NCBI GenBank assembly: GCA_934462715.1
Contig: CAKSIJ010000006.1
Coordinates: 103,451 to 167,450 of the forward strand
Length of the DNA: 64,000 nt
Direction of reading: 5' to 3'
Source: an uncultured Clostridia bacterium
GTDB lineage: Bacteria; Bacillota; Clostridia; UBA1381
This document shows positions 45,188 to 53,631 of this stretch, in pieces (positions within the stretch are counted from its first letter, which is position 1; the number at the start of each line of letters is the position of its first letter). The position numbers were made by a program, and so were the translations under genes. The notes beneath the pieces are model-generated. The model was not told the origin of the DNA, made no database searches, and was given only the letters and a program-made list of their open reading frames with translations.

Positions 45188-47170
45188 ATGAAAAGATCAA
45201 TTACAAGGCTGACAGCACTATTGCTTGCGGCAGGAATCACATTGAGTGTGCAGGCTGAAACCTTCGCTGAGGCAACCGAAACAACGGTTGCCTCAGCGGA
45301 AACAGCCGAACAGCAAACAACATCAGAAACAAAAGAAGAAGAAAAGACTGAAGAAGAACAAACAACGGAGAAAACGGAAACCAAAGAAGAAAAAGTTCCT
45401 GATTTTTATGTTGATTACTATGACAAAGAAGAAGATAGCGATCCGGAACGCAGGAAATATTATTATTATTCTAAAGGCGGTTTTAACAGAGATTATAGAG
45501 ATTATATAAAGTTAAGCACGGAGCAATTAAGCAGCATGACAGACGAATATTTAAAATATATTACGAATGTTTATGAAATGAGTACGTTTAAAACTTACAA
45601 CAAAGAAATTAAATACGGCGTTACGGGGGAGAGTGACAGAGATACATATAAAGACGAAGTATATAAAACTTTGTCTGATTTGTATGACTATATTTACACC
45701 TCGTGCGAATTTCATGATGAAGTAGTTCCGGGAGCTCACTTTAATTTTTCCGATGTAGACAACGAAGATCTCGAATATTATGCAAGAGTGGATGTAAAGG
45801 TATATTATAGAGATTACACCAAAGAAGCGTTGGGACCGGATCTTAGAATTATACTGCGTGACAATTTTTTGTATTTGGACGATTGTTTTGGCACTTATTA
45901 CGATATTACAGTTCCCGAGCCTAAAAAAATGTTCGATATGATCGATAAACTGGTAGACATATTGAATCCGCCGAGGACAGAAGCAATCGAGATACTCAAA
46001 AAAGATGTTAACCTTGATAATATGACATACGGCGGCAAGGAAATGAAATGTCTTGAAAAACTTACATTTACCGTGCCGGTAACAAAAGAAATTTGCCGCA
46101 GCTTTTTAGGAGTTTTGACAAATGAGGGAGAAACATTAAAATTCACCGTTAATCAGGTATACACAAATGAGTGGCTGTTTTTCATGACTATTGAGGGAAG
46201 CAACGGTAAAAAAGTTTTATGGAGAGATAATGAAAACAACATCGGAAGCTACAGAGCGTATGAAAAATTCTATGAATCCGATACAATAGATGAAAATCAC
46301 AATTTAGTTTATGACGGCAACTGTTGGCCGAACAATGCTGTTACAATTAAAGGATCTGCGGACGATGACGAAATTACGGGTGTAAATATAAATGTGGACT
46401 CCAGAGGTATTGGCGATGCTTCATATAATGTGAAAGCTGACGGAGAGAATATCAAATACGAATTTTACGGAAAAGATTATACTGTAGAGGGCGGAAGAAA
46501 TCTGTATACAATTCTTTCCCTTACATATGAAAGAGTCCAAAAAGAGCTTGAAGAAAAGAAACAGGAAGAAAAAAATAATCAATATGCGGATCAGACAAAG
46601 ACGATACTGTTCAAAGGCTACACCGATGACAAATCCATGTATCTGGACTACAAGGTTCTTTTTGCGGCACAGGCCGATTTGGACGTTGAAGAAGCCGTTG
46701 CGCCGAAATGGTATAAGGAGCTTGGAAGCGATGTAAAGGTAACAATTCTTTCACTTATGCGCAGAATTGACGGAAAGGAAAAAAGACCGCCTTATCTTTT
46801 AATGAGATTAAAGGGCAGTGAAAAGAGCAGATGGTTCAAGATTGATTCGGAAACTCCGAGCAAAAATCTTTCAAACGAGGATACGGAGTATCTCGGCGAT
46901 CTGCACTATGACATGGAGTTCAGATCCGTAAAATCCTTTGACGGAAAGAATCTCGTGGGTCAGGATTACAGCGACAGCGATATTATCCATGCGTCAATAA
47001 GATTCGACTATGCCGAACAGCAGTCTGTTCTGAGCGGTATAGACTTCACAATAGAGTCGCAGAAAACAGAGGTTGACGCAGAAAATTTAAAATACATCGG
47101 AGGAGGAAGAACGCTTTATGAAAATATTTTCTACAGTACTGATGGCGATACTTACTACGGTAATAATTAA
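45188..47170 (+). CDS. Exported protein with a Thr/Glu-rich linker and two related beta modules
   Basis: 660 residues. Signal peptide about 1-23 (MKRSITRLTALLLAAGITLS). Residues ~25-75 are low-complexity Thr/Glu/Lys. The rest has two related halves: the first closes with ENIKYEFYGKDYTVEGGRNL YTIL-type sequence around residues 425-445, the second with DAENLKYIGGGRTLYENI near residue 645. I do not recognise the domain. AGAAAGAAGG precedes the ATG. Its final 53 bases overlap the start of the next gene in another frame. Confidence 0.82.
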   Translation: MKRSITRLTALLLAAGITLSVQAETFAEATETTVASAETAEQQTTSETKEEEKTEEEQTTEKTETKEEKVPDFYVDYYDKEEDSDPERRKYYYYSKGGFNRDYRDYIKLSTEQLSSMTDEYLKYITNVYEMSTFKTYNKEIKYGVTGESDRDTYKDEVYKTLSDLYDYIYTSCEFHDEVVPGAHFNFSDVDNEDLEYYARVDVKVYYRDYTKEALGPDLRIILRDNFLYLDDCFGTYYDITVPEPKKMFDMIDKLVDILNPPRTEAIEILKKDVNLDNMTYGGKEMKCLEKLTFTVPVTKEICRSFLGVLTNEGETLKFTVNQVYTNEWLFFMTIEGSNGKKVLWRDNENNIGSYRAYEKFYESDTIDENHNLVYDGNCWPNNAVTIKGSADDDEITGVNINVDSRGIGDASYNVKADGENIKYEFYGKDYTVEGGRNLYTILSLTYERVQKELEEKKQEEKNNQYADQTKTILFKGYTDDKSMYLDYKVLFAAQADLDVEEAVAPKWYKELGSDVKVTILSLMRRIDGKEKRPPYLLMRLKGSEKSRWFKIDSETPSKNLSNEDTEYLGDLHYDMEFRSVKSFDGKNLVGQDYSDSDIIHASIRFDYAEQQSVLSGIDFTIESQKTEVDAENLKYIGGGRTLYENIFYSTDGDTYYGNN

Positions 47171-48455
47171 CACAACCACATTTGCGGCAGATAACACATC
47201 GCTTGCCGATGAGCTTGAAAGTAATATTGTTTTTGCGGATAAAGAAAAAAATGAAGCTTCAAATATGAAACTGGCAGCGACAATGACAATTCGAGGTACA
47301 GAATACTATAAAGGAATGTCGATAATAGAAAAGAAAGAACAGCTTGATTATACGCTTAAAATAGATGAATTTGCGGTAGATAATCAAAGAGTAAAATTAT
47401 CGGGAAGTATTTTTAATCAAAGCGGTAGTATTGCAGAAATTTCAGACGAGGGGCTGTTGTATAAATCACAAAGAACAATTTTACAAAAATTCAACGGTTT
47501 AACAATATTGTTTCCGAGAAAAGAAAGTCTGCAAATAATAAGCTGTACCTTAGAGAAAAATGCTTTTGATGGTGAACTGATGATAGCAAATGCGGAAATG
47601 GCAGGAAAACCTGTTATAAAGATTGCAGTACAGAATAAAAACAAAATCTATTATTTTGAGGGAGAGCTTCCTGTCGGGTTTGATTATGACGGCTTATATG
47701 CGGCGGCTAAAAACCCGAGTGAAGAAACGAAGATTGCGGAAATAGACAAAAGATTTACAATAGGCGACGGAAGTGTTTCTGAATATGAAATCATACAGTA
47801 TGAAGAAGGCTGGAAAACGGAGAAATTTCCTTTGCCGAATAAAACTACCGAAATCGCAGCAAAAAACACACCGCTTGCCGATGAGCTTAATCAGCTCGGC
47901 TTGTTTATGGGAACGGGTAACGGTTACGAGCTTGAAAGTACACTGACAAGAGAACAGGCGGCAACAATGCTTGTCCGTTTGAAAGGCGAGGAAAAGAACG
48001 TTAAGGACTATGCGGCAAAGGAGATTTTCGACGATGTAAAAAGCGATCGCTGGTCATTCCCTTATGTTATGTACTGCTATGATAACGGTATCACAAAGGG
48101 TACGTCCAAAAGCACCTTTTCGCCGTCAAAGAATATAAGCGCAGCGGAATTTATAACTCTTGTTCTGCGCCTGATAGGCTTTGACGCAGAACCCGAAAAC
48201 GCATATTCCAAAGCCGTTACGGTAGGTTTGATAAATTCCGAAGCGGCAAGGGATTTGTCCGAAAAAGATGAGTTCACCAGAGGTGATATGGTATACATTG
48301 CGCACAGAAGTCTGAAAACACAAACTCCGGACGGCGAATACTTTGCTAAAAAACTGAGCGAAAGCGGAGCAATAACCGAAAAACAGGCTTTGAAATTTGA
48401 TGTATACAGCACAGAGGACGATATTGACGGACTGCTTGACGCACTTTTTAATTGA
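47118..48455 (+). CDS. Exported protein with C-terminal S-layer-homology region
   Basis: 445 residues. Signal peptide about 1-23. The N-terminal 250 residues form an unknown domain (YYKGMSIIEKKEQLDYTLKI). From ~255 on there are two to three SLH-type units: LTREQAATMLVRLKGEEKNV, DVKSDRWSFPYVMYCYDNGI, TFSPSKNISAAEFITLVLRL. SLH domains bind secondary cell-wall polymer, so this protein probably anchors at the surface. GGAGGAGG lies within the end of the upstream gene, and ATG 47118 falls inside it, indicating coupled translation and joint function. Confidence 0.88.
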   Translation: MKIFSTVLMAILTTVIINTTTFAADNTSLADELESNIVFADKEKNEASNMKLAATMTIRGTEYYKGMSIIEKKEQLDYTLKIDEFAVDNQRVKLSGSIFNQSGSIAEISDEGLLYKSQRTILQKFNGLTILFPRKESLQIISCTLEKNAFDGELMIANAEMAGKPVIKIAVQNKNKIYYFEGELPVGFDYDGLYAAAKNPSEETKIAEIDKRFTIGDGSVSEYEIIQYEEGWKTEKFPLPNKTTEIAAKNTPLADELNQLGLFMGTGNGYELESTLTREQAATMLVRLKGEEKNVKDYAAKEIFDDVKSDRWSFPYVMYCYDNGITKGTSKSTFSPSKNISAAEFITLVLRLIGFDAEPENAYSKAVTVGLINSEAARDLSEKDEFTRGDMVYIAHRSLKTQTPDGEYFAKKLSESGAITEKQALKFDVYSTEDDIDGLLDALFN

Positions 48456-48516
48456 TAATCGGTTATTATTATTTTTTTTAAGATTTTCATATACTAAATC
48501 CTTTCTCCTTATAAAA

Positions 48517-48548
48517 GAACCGCAGGCGGCATTTGCCGTCTGCGGTTC
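48517..48548. terminator. Bidirectional terminator closing the exported-protein island
   Basis: GAACCGCAGGCGGCA / TGCCGTCTGCGGTTC 15-bp stem with one mismatch and a two-base loop; serves the SLH gene and the convergent holA. Confidence 0.8.
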
Positions 48549-48554
48549 ATACTA

Positions 48555-49568
48555 TTATTGAAGCTTTTCGCAGGCATTTATAACATACTGTTCAAGTGCC
48601 GACCATTCGTCAATTTCACCGTTTTTTATAGCCAAATCCAAATCGGCAACCTCGATGATTCTGTGAACAAGATAGTTTTCGCCGAAGCCCCTTGCGGCGT
48701 TTGAATACTTGTTGACAAGAAAAGGCGCAATCCCGACCTTTGCGGCAATTGAAACGTTATTTTCGCCGTTTGACAGAAGAAGTGAACATTTAAGCATTTT
48801 GTCAAACGAACCGGAAAGAAGATACAAAAGTTTAAAAGCGGATTCTTTCACGGTTTTTAAATCGTAGAGAATTTTAAGCGCACCGTCCGCATTTTTTGCC
48901 ATTATGCAGTCGGTAAGCTCAAAAACTCTGATACCGATTGCCTTTGAAACGATTTTGTCAATGTCAGTTTTGGTTATCTGCTCGCTGCAATAGCTTATCA
49001 GCTTATCAAGTTCATTTCTGAGATTCGATAAGCCCTCATCACATACGCTGACAAAATAAGCCGCAACGTCCTTTGAGATTTTCAAGCCGGCATTCCTTGC
49101 TTCGCGCTCAACCCATGTTATCGAATCGGCGGCAGTCATGTAGCCGAACTCAACCGCAAATCCGACCTTTGACGCTTTTTTATAGAGTGCGCTCCTTTTG
49201 TCAACGCTTTGCTCATCGAAAATAACAACGGCATAGTCCGGGAGTTTGTCAAGCCTTTTTGACCAGTATTCCTTTTGCTCCTCGCTTGCTTTTGAAAAAA
49301 TACCGCTGTCCTTTATCAGTATCAGCTTTTGCTCGCTCATCATCGGAAAACTTTCTATGGCGTCCTCAGCAATCTCGGGGGTAAGGTTTTTTCCGTCAAT
49401 TATTATCTTGTTGAAGTCGGGAAAACCGCAGTCATCAATGATTGATGATATTTTTTTTACATAGCTTTCCCTCATATAGCTTTCGTCGCCGTACATGAGG
49501 TATAGACCTTTTATTTCATTTGCTTTTATCTGTTTTTTTAACTCTGTAAGAGCGTCTGTTTTTGCCAT
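48555..49568 (-). CDS. holA: DNA polymerase III subunit delta
   Basis: 337 residues. HolA opens the sliding clamp as part of the clamp loader. Family patterns: IKGLYLMYGDESYMRESYVK near the N-terminus, EFGYMTAADSITWVEREARN, and NGEIDEWSALEQYVI at the C-terminus. AAAAGGAG precedes the ATG. It follows comEC by 21 bases on the same strand, a common order in Bacillota (comEC-holA). Confidence 0.95.
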   Translation of the reverse strand: MAKTDALTELKKQIKANEIKGLYLMYGDESYMRESYVKKISSIIDDCGFPDFNKIIIDGKNLTPEIAEDAIESFPMMSEQKLILIKDSGIFSKASEEQKEYWSKRLDKLPDYAVVIFDEQSVDKRSALYKKASKVGFAVEFGYMTAADSITWVEREARNAGLKISKDVAAYFVSVCDEGLSNLRNELDKLISYCSEQITKTDIDKIVSKAIGIRVFELTDCIMAKNADGALKILYDLKTVKESAFKLLYLLSGSFDKMLKCSLLLSNGENNVSIAAKVGIAPFLVNKYSNAARGFGENYLVHRIIEVADLDLAIKNGEIDEWSALEQYVINACEKLQ

Positions 49569-49589
49569 GATATATCTCCTTTTAAATCG

Positions 49590-51911
49590 CTATTCCGTCA
49601 GATAGCTTGTGTAGCTGTATGTGCCGTTCGGCCTGACGGTGAATTTTATATCTCCGAGCTTGTCGGTGCGAAGAATGTGTGAATTTGCATTTTTCAAACG
49701 GTCAAGCACCGTATCTGTCGGCAAGCCGTAGGTGTTGTTTTCTCCGATGCTGATTACCGAAAAATCAGGCGAAACCCTGTCTATAAATTCCTGAGATGAT
49801 GAGGTGTCTGAGCCGTGATGAGGTACTTTCAGAAGATTTACATGGCTGTATTCGTTTATATGCTCCGCTTCCGAGGTCTTTGTCGAGTCGCCGGTGAAAA
49901 GAGCCTTGAAATTATTAGCCGTCAGCTCAAAAACTATTGAGGTATCGTTAACATCGTCACAGTCTGCCGCATTTGACGGAGAAATCACGTTTATTTCCGA
50001 ACCCGATTCAAAGGTGATTTTATCGCCGGCTTCGAGATAAATTATTTCAATTCCATTTTCGTTTGCAAGCTTTTCGATTTCAATTCGGTATTTGTCATCG
50101 GGTGAAGCGTCGGGCATTGCTACGGAGTGTACGTTTAATTCTTTCATAGCGGCAATTGTTCCGAGACAGTGATCCTTGTGAAAATGAGTAACTATAGCCA
50201 AATCGACACGGAACAGCCCCTCGTCAAGCATATACGGCACAAAAATCTTTGCGCCGGCGTCATAGTCGGAAAATTCTTCGGCACCTCCGCCGTCAACAAT
50301 TATCCTTTCGCCTTTCGGCAGTTCGATAATCGAGCCGTCACCCTGACCTACGTTCACAAAGGTAATCGAAGCGTTTCCTATAGCAAAAATATGAGCAAGT
50401 ACAATGGAAAGCGTACCTCCGGCAATTATTATGCCGAGCAGCTGAGGTCTTAGCTTTTTAGCCTTTCCGAGATATAAATCCCTGATGAGAATAACGGCAA
50501 GGCAGAACAGTATAAGAAAAAGAATACCCGGACTTGCCATGCGTATACTCGAAAGAGGAATCGAGTCTATAATATAAGGAAGCTTTTCAATTATTTTTAC
50601 ACTGCATAAAATTCCCTTTGCAAATATGAATGACCGACCAAACAAAAGTATTTCAAGATAAAGCGGCGGAAAAAGCACAAGTATAACGGCAATCACGGGA
50701 AGGTATATTATAGTGAAAAGCGAGGTAAACGGAGCAATTCCGTCAAAAAAGTATGCAATTACCGGGGCTGTTCCGACAGTACCCAGAAACCACATAGAAA
50801 TATATCTTGTCACCCATTTGCCGCCCAAGAAATCAAACAGCTTGTATGCCGGCTCGCGGAGCATGAAAAACAGCCAGCTTATATATACCGAAAGTATAAA
50901 TCCGGAGCTGTAGAGCATGAGCGGATTGCCGAGTAATATGGCGATAACCGCCGCTGAAAGAACATCGGGGAAATGCAGATAACCCTTACGGCGCAAAAAT
51001 ATAATTGCAAATACGCTGACAAATGCGGTTTTTAAAAGAGAAGCCGTTCCCGAATTGAAAAGGGCGTATACAAGTATTACCGCAACCGATACGTCCTCTT
51101 TGAATTTTCTGCGTGCGAGCGGAAACAGAAGCTCAATCAGTGTAAAGATCAGAAGTATGTGAAGATAACCAGAATAAAGAAATCTTATCGTTCCTGTCCG
51201 TTCCTGAATTGCCGTAAATTCATCGGAAAAGGTTTTTTTGTTTCCTGTAAGCACTGCTTTAAGGACGGCGGCGTCATCATCGGCGGTATAGAGGTCAATG
51301 AACCGTTGTATCTTATCCTTTAAAAGGTTGGAAAGATATGCCGGAGTATACAGCTTTCTGAAGCTGTTATCCGTTGCCGTTTCAAAGTCGGTTATCGAGT
51401 AGAATACTTTTTTTGATTTTGAATATCTTGCGTAGTCAAAGCTGTTGTGATTCATCTTGCCGCTGAATCGGTTCACGAAGCCTTTTGCGCCTATATTCTG
51501 CCCGAACTCAAATTTTTTGTCGGTTCTGAGCATTATGTTTGCTTTTGACGGATATATAACGTCTTTATATTTCGAACCGTCGCAGGTTATTATATATGTA
51601 TATTTTCCGTTGCTTTCGGTCGGTAGCTCGCTGATGTAGCCGGAAATTTCGGCGAACTTTCCGTCAACCGGGAACAGACCGTTCATTTCACAGCTCTGAG
51701 CGTACGAGGAAATAACGACTCCGAGAAAGCAAACGCTCAAAATAACGATTTTTTTGCTTATGTTCTTTCTCAAAGCAAGTCCCGTAATTATGAAAGAAAT
51801 AATAAAAGAAATATATATTATAAAAGCGGAAAAAATATCGGTTTTGTCGGCTATGGCAATTCCTGCCGCAAGCGCCGCCGCAATAAGTACCAAAATAATG
51901 CTCAACTCCAT
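49590..51911 (-). CDS. comEC: ComEC/Rec2 family DNA-uptake channel protein
   Basis: 773 residues. Order: N-terminal membrane helices with a DUF4131-type soluble loop, the Competence domain with about seven helices (ILVYALFNSGTASLLKTAFV region), and a C-terminal metallo-beta-lactamase domain carrying THFHKDHCLGTIAAMKEL, GDSTKTSE and LKVPHHGSDTSSSQEF. It forms the inner-membrane channel for single-stranded DNA in natural competence, though other com genes are not seen here. Start uncertain: ATG 51911 (MELSIILVL) is used; a TTG at 51926 is possible. Neither has a good ribosome binding site. Confidence 0.93.
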   Translation of the reverse strand: MELSIILVLIAAALAAGIAIADKTDIFSAFIIYISFIISFIITGLALRKNISKKIVILSVCFLGVVISSYAQSCEMNGLFPVDGKFAEISGYISELPTESNGKYTYIITCDGSKYKDVIYPSKANIMLRTDKKFEFGQNIGAKGFVNRFSGKMNHNSFDYARYSKSKKVFYSITDFETATDNSFRKLYTPAYLSNLLKDKIQRFIDLYTADDDAAVLKAVLTGNKKTFSDEFTAIQERTGTIRFLYSGYLHILLIFTLIELLFPLARRKFKEDVSVAVILVYALFNSGTASLLKTAFVSVFAIIFLRRKGYLHFPDVLSAAVIAILLGNPLMLYSSGFILSVYISWLFFMLREPAYKLFDFLGGKWVTRYISMWFLGTVGTAPVIAYFFDGIAPFTSLFTIIYLPVIAVILVLFPPLYLEILLFGRSFIFAKGILCSVKIIEKLPYIIDSIPLSSIRMASPGILFLILFCLAVILIRDLYLGKAKKLRPQLLGIIIAGGTLSIVLAHIFAIGNASITFVNVGQGDGSIIELPKGERIIVDGGGAEEFSDYDAGAKIFVPYMLDEGLFRVDLAIVTHFHKDHCLGTIAAMKELNVHSVAMPDASPDDKYRIEIEKLANENGIEIIYLEAGDKITFESGSEINVISPSNAADCDDVNDTSIVFELTANNFKALFTGDSTKTSEAEHINEYSHVNLLKVPHHGSDTSSSQEFIDRVSPDFSVISIGENNTYGLPTDTVLDRLKNANSHILRTDKLGDIKFTVRPNGTYSYTSYLTE

Positions 51912-52083
51912 ATCAGAAATGCACAAGCTTCTTTATTATTGCCGAAGCTGTGCACAGGATAAAATAATTTTATCACATTTAATCCTGTATGTCAAACCAA
52001 AAATGTATAATATTGCATAAATATTGACCGAAACAGAAAGAATAATTTGTGTTCGATTTGTGATATATGTGCATAAAAAACTA

Positions 52084-52112
52084 TTGACAACACTTGATTT
52101 TTTTGATATACT
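52084..52112 (+). promoter_or_regulatory. Promoter of the L7Ae-rpsL-rpsG-fusA operon
   Basis: TTGACA, 17-base spacer, TATACT, about 38 bases before the first gene. Confidence 0.75.
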
Positions 52113-52149
52113 AATATATGCTGGTAACATGTGTGTGAGGAGGAGTGTC

Positions 52150-52395
52150 ATGATTTCCGAAGCTGAAAAGAGCAGAACCGTTGTCGGCTGCAAGCAGACC
52201 ATGAAAGCGCTTGCCTCAGGCAGAGCAGAAAGAATAATAATTGCCGGTGACTGCGAAGAAAATCTGAAAGATAAAATTGAAGCGGCTGCAAAGCAAGCCG
52301 GAACGGAGATTATGTATATTGACTCCATGCGGTCTTTGGGAGCTATGTACGGCATAGACCTCGGAGCTTCATGCGCCGGCGTTTTAAAAAACTGA
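52150..52395 (+). CDS. L7Ae/L30e-like ribosome-associated protein (YbxF-like)
   Basis: 81 residues: SRTVVGCKQTMKALASGRAE, then IIIAGDCEENLKDKI and closing DLGASCAGVLKN. It is the RNA-binding L7Ae fold that recognises kink-turns. In B. subtilis the homologue is encoded just before rpsL, as here. GGAGGAG precedes ATG 52150. rpoB and rpoC, usually upstream, are not in this position. Confidence 0.92.
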   Translation: MISEAEKSRTVVGCKQTMKALASGRAERIIIAGDCEENLKDKIEAAAKQAGTEIMYIDSMRSLGAMYGIDLGASCAGVLKN

Positions 52396-52506
52396 TTATA
52401 CCGTGCCGCAAGGTACGTTATAATATATAACACACGGACAAGCGGTGCATATTGCATTGACAGTTCCGTAAAAATTCCAAAAAAAGAAAGAGGGGTGTAA
52501 CACGAT

Positions 52507-52929
52507 ATGCCAACATTTAATCAATTGGTAAGAAGAGGAAGACAGACATCTGTTAAAAAGTCTACCGCTCCTGCTCTTCAGAAGAGCTTAAACTCTCTGA
52601 AGAAGAAAACCGATGATCACAGCTCTCCGCAAAAGAGAGGCGTGTGTACCGCAGTAAGAACGGCAACACCTAAGAAGCCTAACTCGGCTTTGAGAAAGAT
52701 TGCCAGAGTAAGACTGACAAACGGTATCGAAGTAACTGCATATATTCCGGGTATCGGACACAATTTGCAGGAACACAGCGTTGTTCTGATCAGAGGCGGA
52801 AGAGTTAAGGATCTTCCGGGTACAAGATACCACATCATCAGAGGTACTCTTGATACTCAGGGAGTTGCCAACAGAATGCAGAGCCGTTCAAAGTACGGCG
52901 CTAAGAAGCCTAAGGCTGACAAGAAGTAA
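52507..52929 (+). CDS. rpsL: 30S ribosomal protein S12
   Basis: 140 residues, starts MPTFNQLVRRGRQ. The conserved decoding-centre blocks KKPNSALRKIARVRL and PGIGHNLQEHS are intact; the residue at the usual streptomycin-resistance Lys in TPKKPNS is Lys, i.e. the sensitive form. Part of the str operon order L7Ae-rpsL-rpsG-fusA-tuf. Confidence 0.98.
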   Translation: MPTFNQLVRRGRQTSVKKSTAPALQKSLNSLKKKTDDHSSPQKRGVCTAVRTATPKKPNSALRKIARVRLTNGIEVTAYIPGIGHNLQEHSVVLIRGGRVKDLPGTRYHIIRGTLDTQGVANRMQSRSKYGAKKPKADKK

Positions 52930-53095
52930 TAATTATTCTTCTTGAACATATCACAAATTGGTGCATATCGGGTTATATCTAATAAATGTATAAATCGTAT
53001 ACGCACATACGGAGGTTTGAAATATTGACCTCAGAGTACCGGTGATATCATTATTAACGAATTTATTCGCAAATTTTATGAAGGAGGGAAGTAAC

Positions 53096-53566
53096 GTGCC
53101 AAGAAAAGGTTTTATTGCAAAGAGAGAAGTTCTTGCAGACCCTATTTATAACAGTGTGGTAGTTACTAAGCTTATCAATAACATTATGTTAGACGGTAAG
53201 AAGGGCGTAGCTCAGAAAATTGTTTATGATGCGTTCGACATTATCAGGGAAAAGACCGGAAAGGAACCGCTTGAAGTGTTCACAGACGCTATGAACAACA
53301 TCATGCCTGTTCTTGAGGTTAAAGCAAGAAGAGTCGGCGGTGCAACTTATCAGGTTCCTATGGAGGTTCGTCCGGAAAGAAGACAGACTCTGGGACTCAG
53401 ATGGCTGACCCGTTATTCAAGAGAACGTAATGAAAAGACCATGAAGGAAAGACTTGCAAACGAGCTTATGGATGCATTGAACGGAACAGGCGGAGCTTGC
53501 AAGAAACGTGAGGATACACACAAAATGGCAGAGGCTAACAGAGCGTTTGCACATTATCGTTGGTAG
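53096..53566 (+). CDS. rpsG: 30S ribosomal protein S7
   Basis: 156 residues. GTG start at 53096 (VPRKGFIAKREVL), fixed by AAGGAGGG upstream; an ATG 18 codons earlier is unsupported. ARRVGGATYQVPMEVRPERR and the C-terminal MAEANRAFAHYRW are diagnostic. It binds the 3' domain of 16S rRNA and can repress its operon in other bacteria. Confidence 0.98.
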   Translation: MPRKGFIAKREVLADPIYNSVVVTKLINNIMLDGKKGVAQKIVYDAFDIIREKTGKEPLEVFTDAMNNIMPVLEVKARRVGGATYQVPMEVRPERRQTLGLRWLTRYSRERNEKTMKERLANELMDALNGTGGACKKREDTHKMAEANRAFAHYRW

Positions 53567-53631
53567 TCCTTGCAGACAATTAAATAAATTGGTTCTTCGT
53601 TTTAAAAAACGTGGGAAAGGAGGAACATAAT

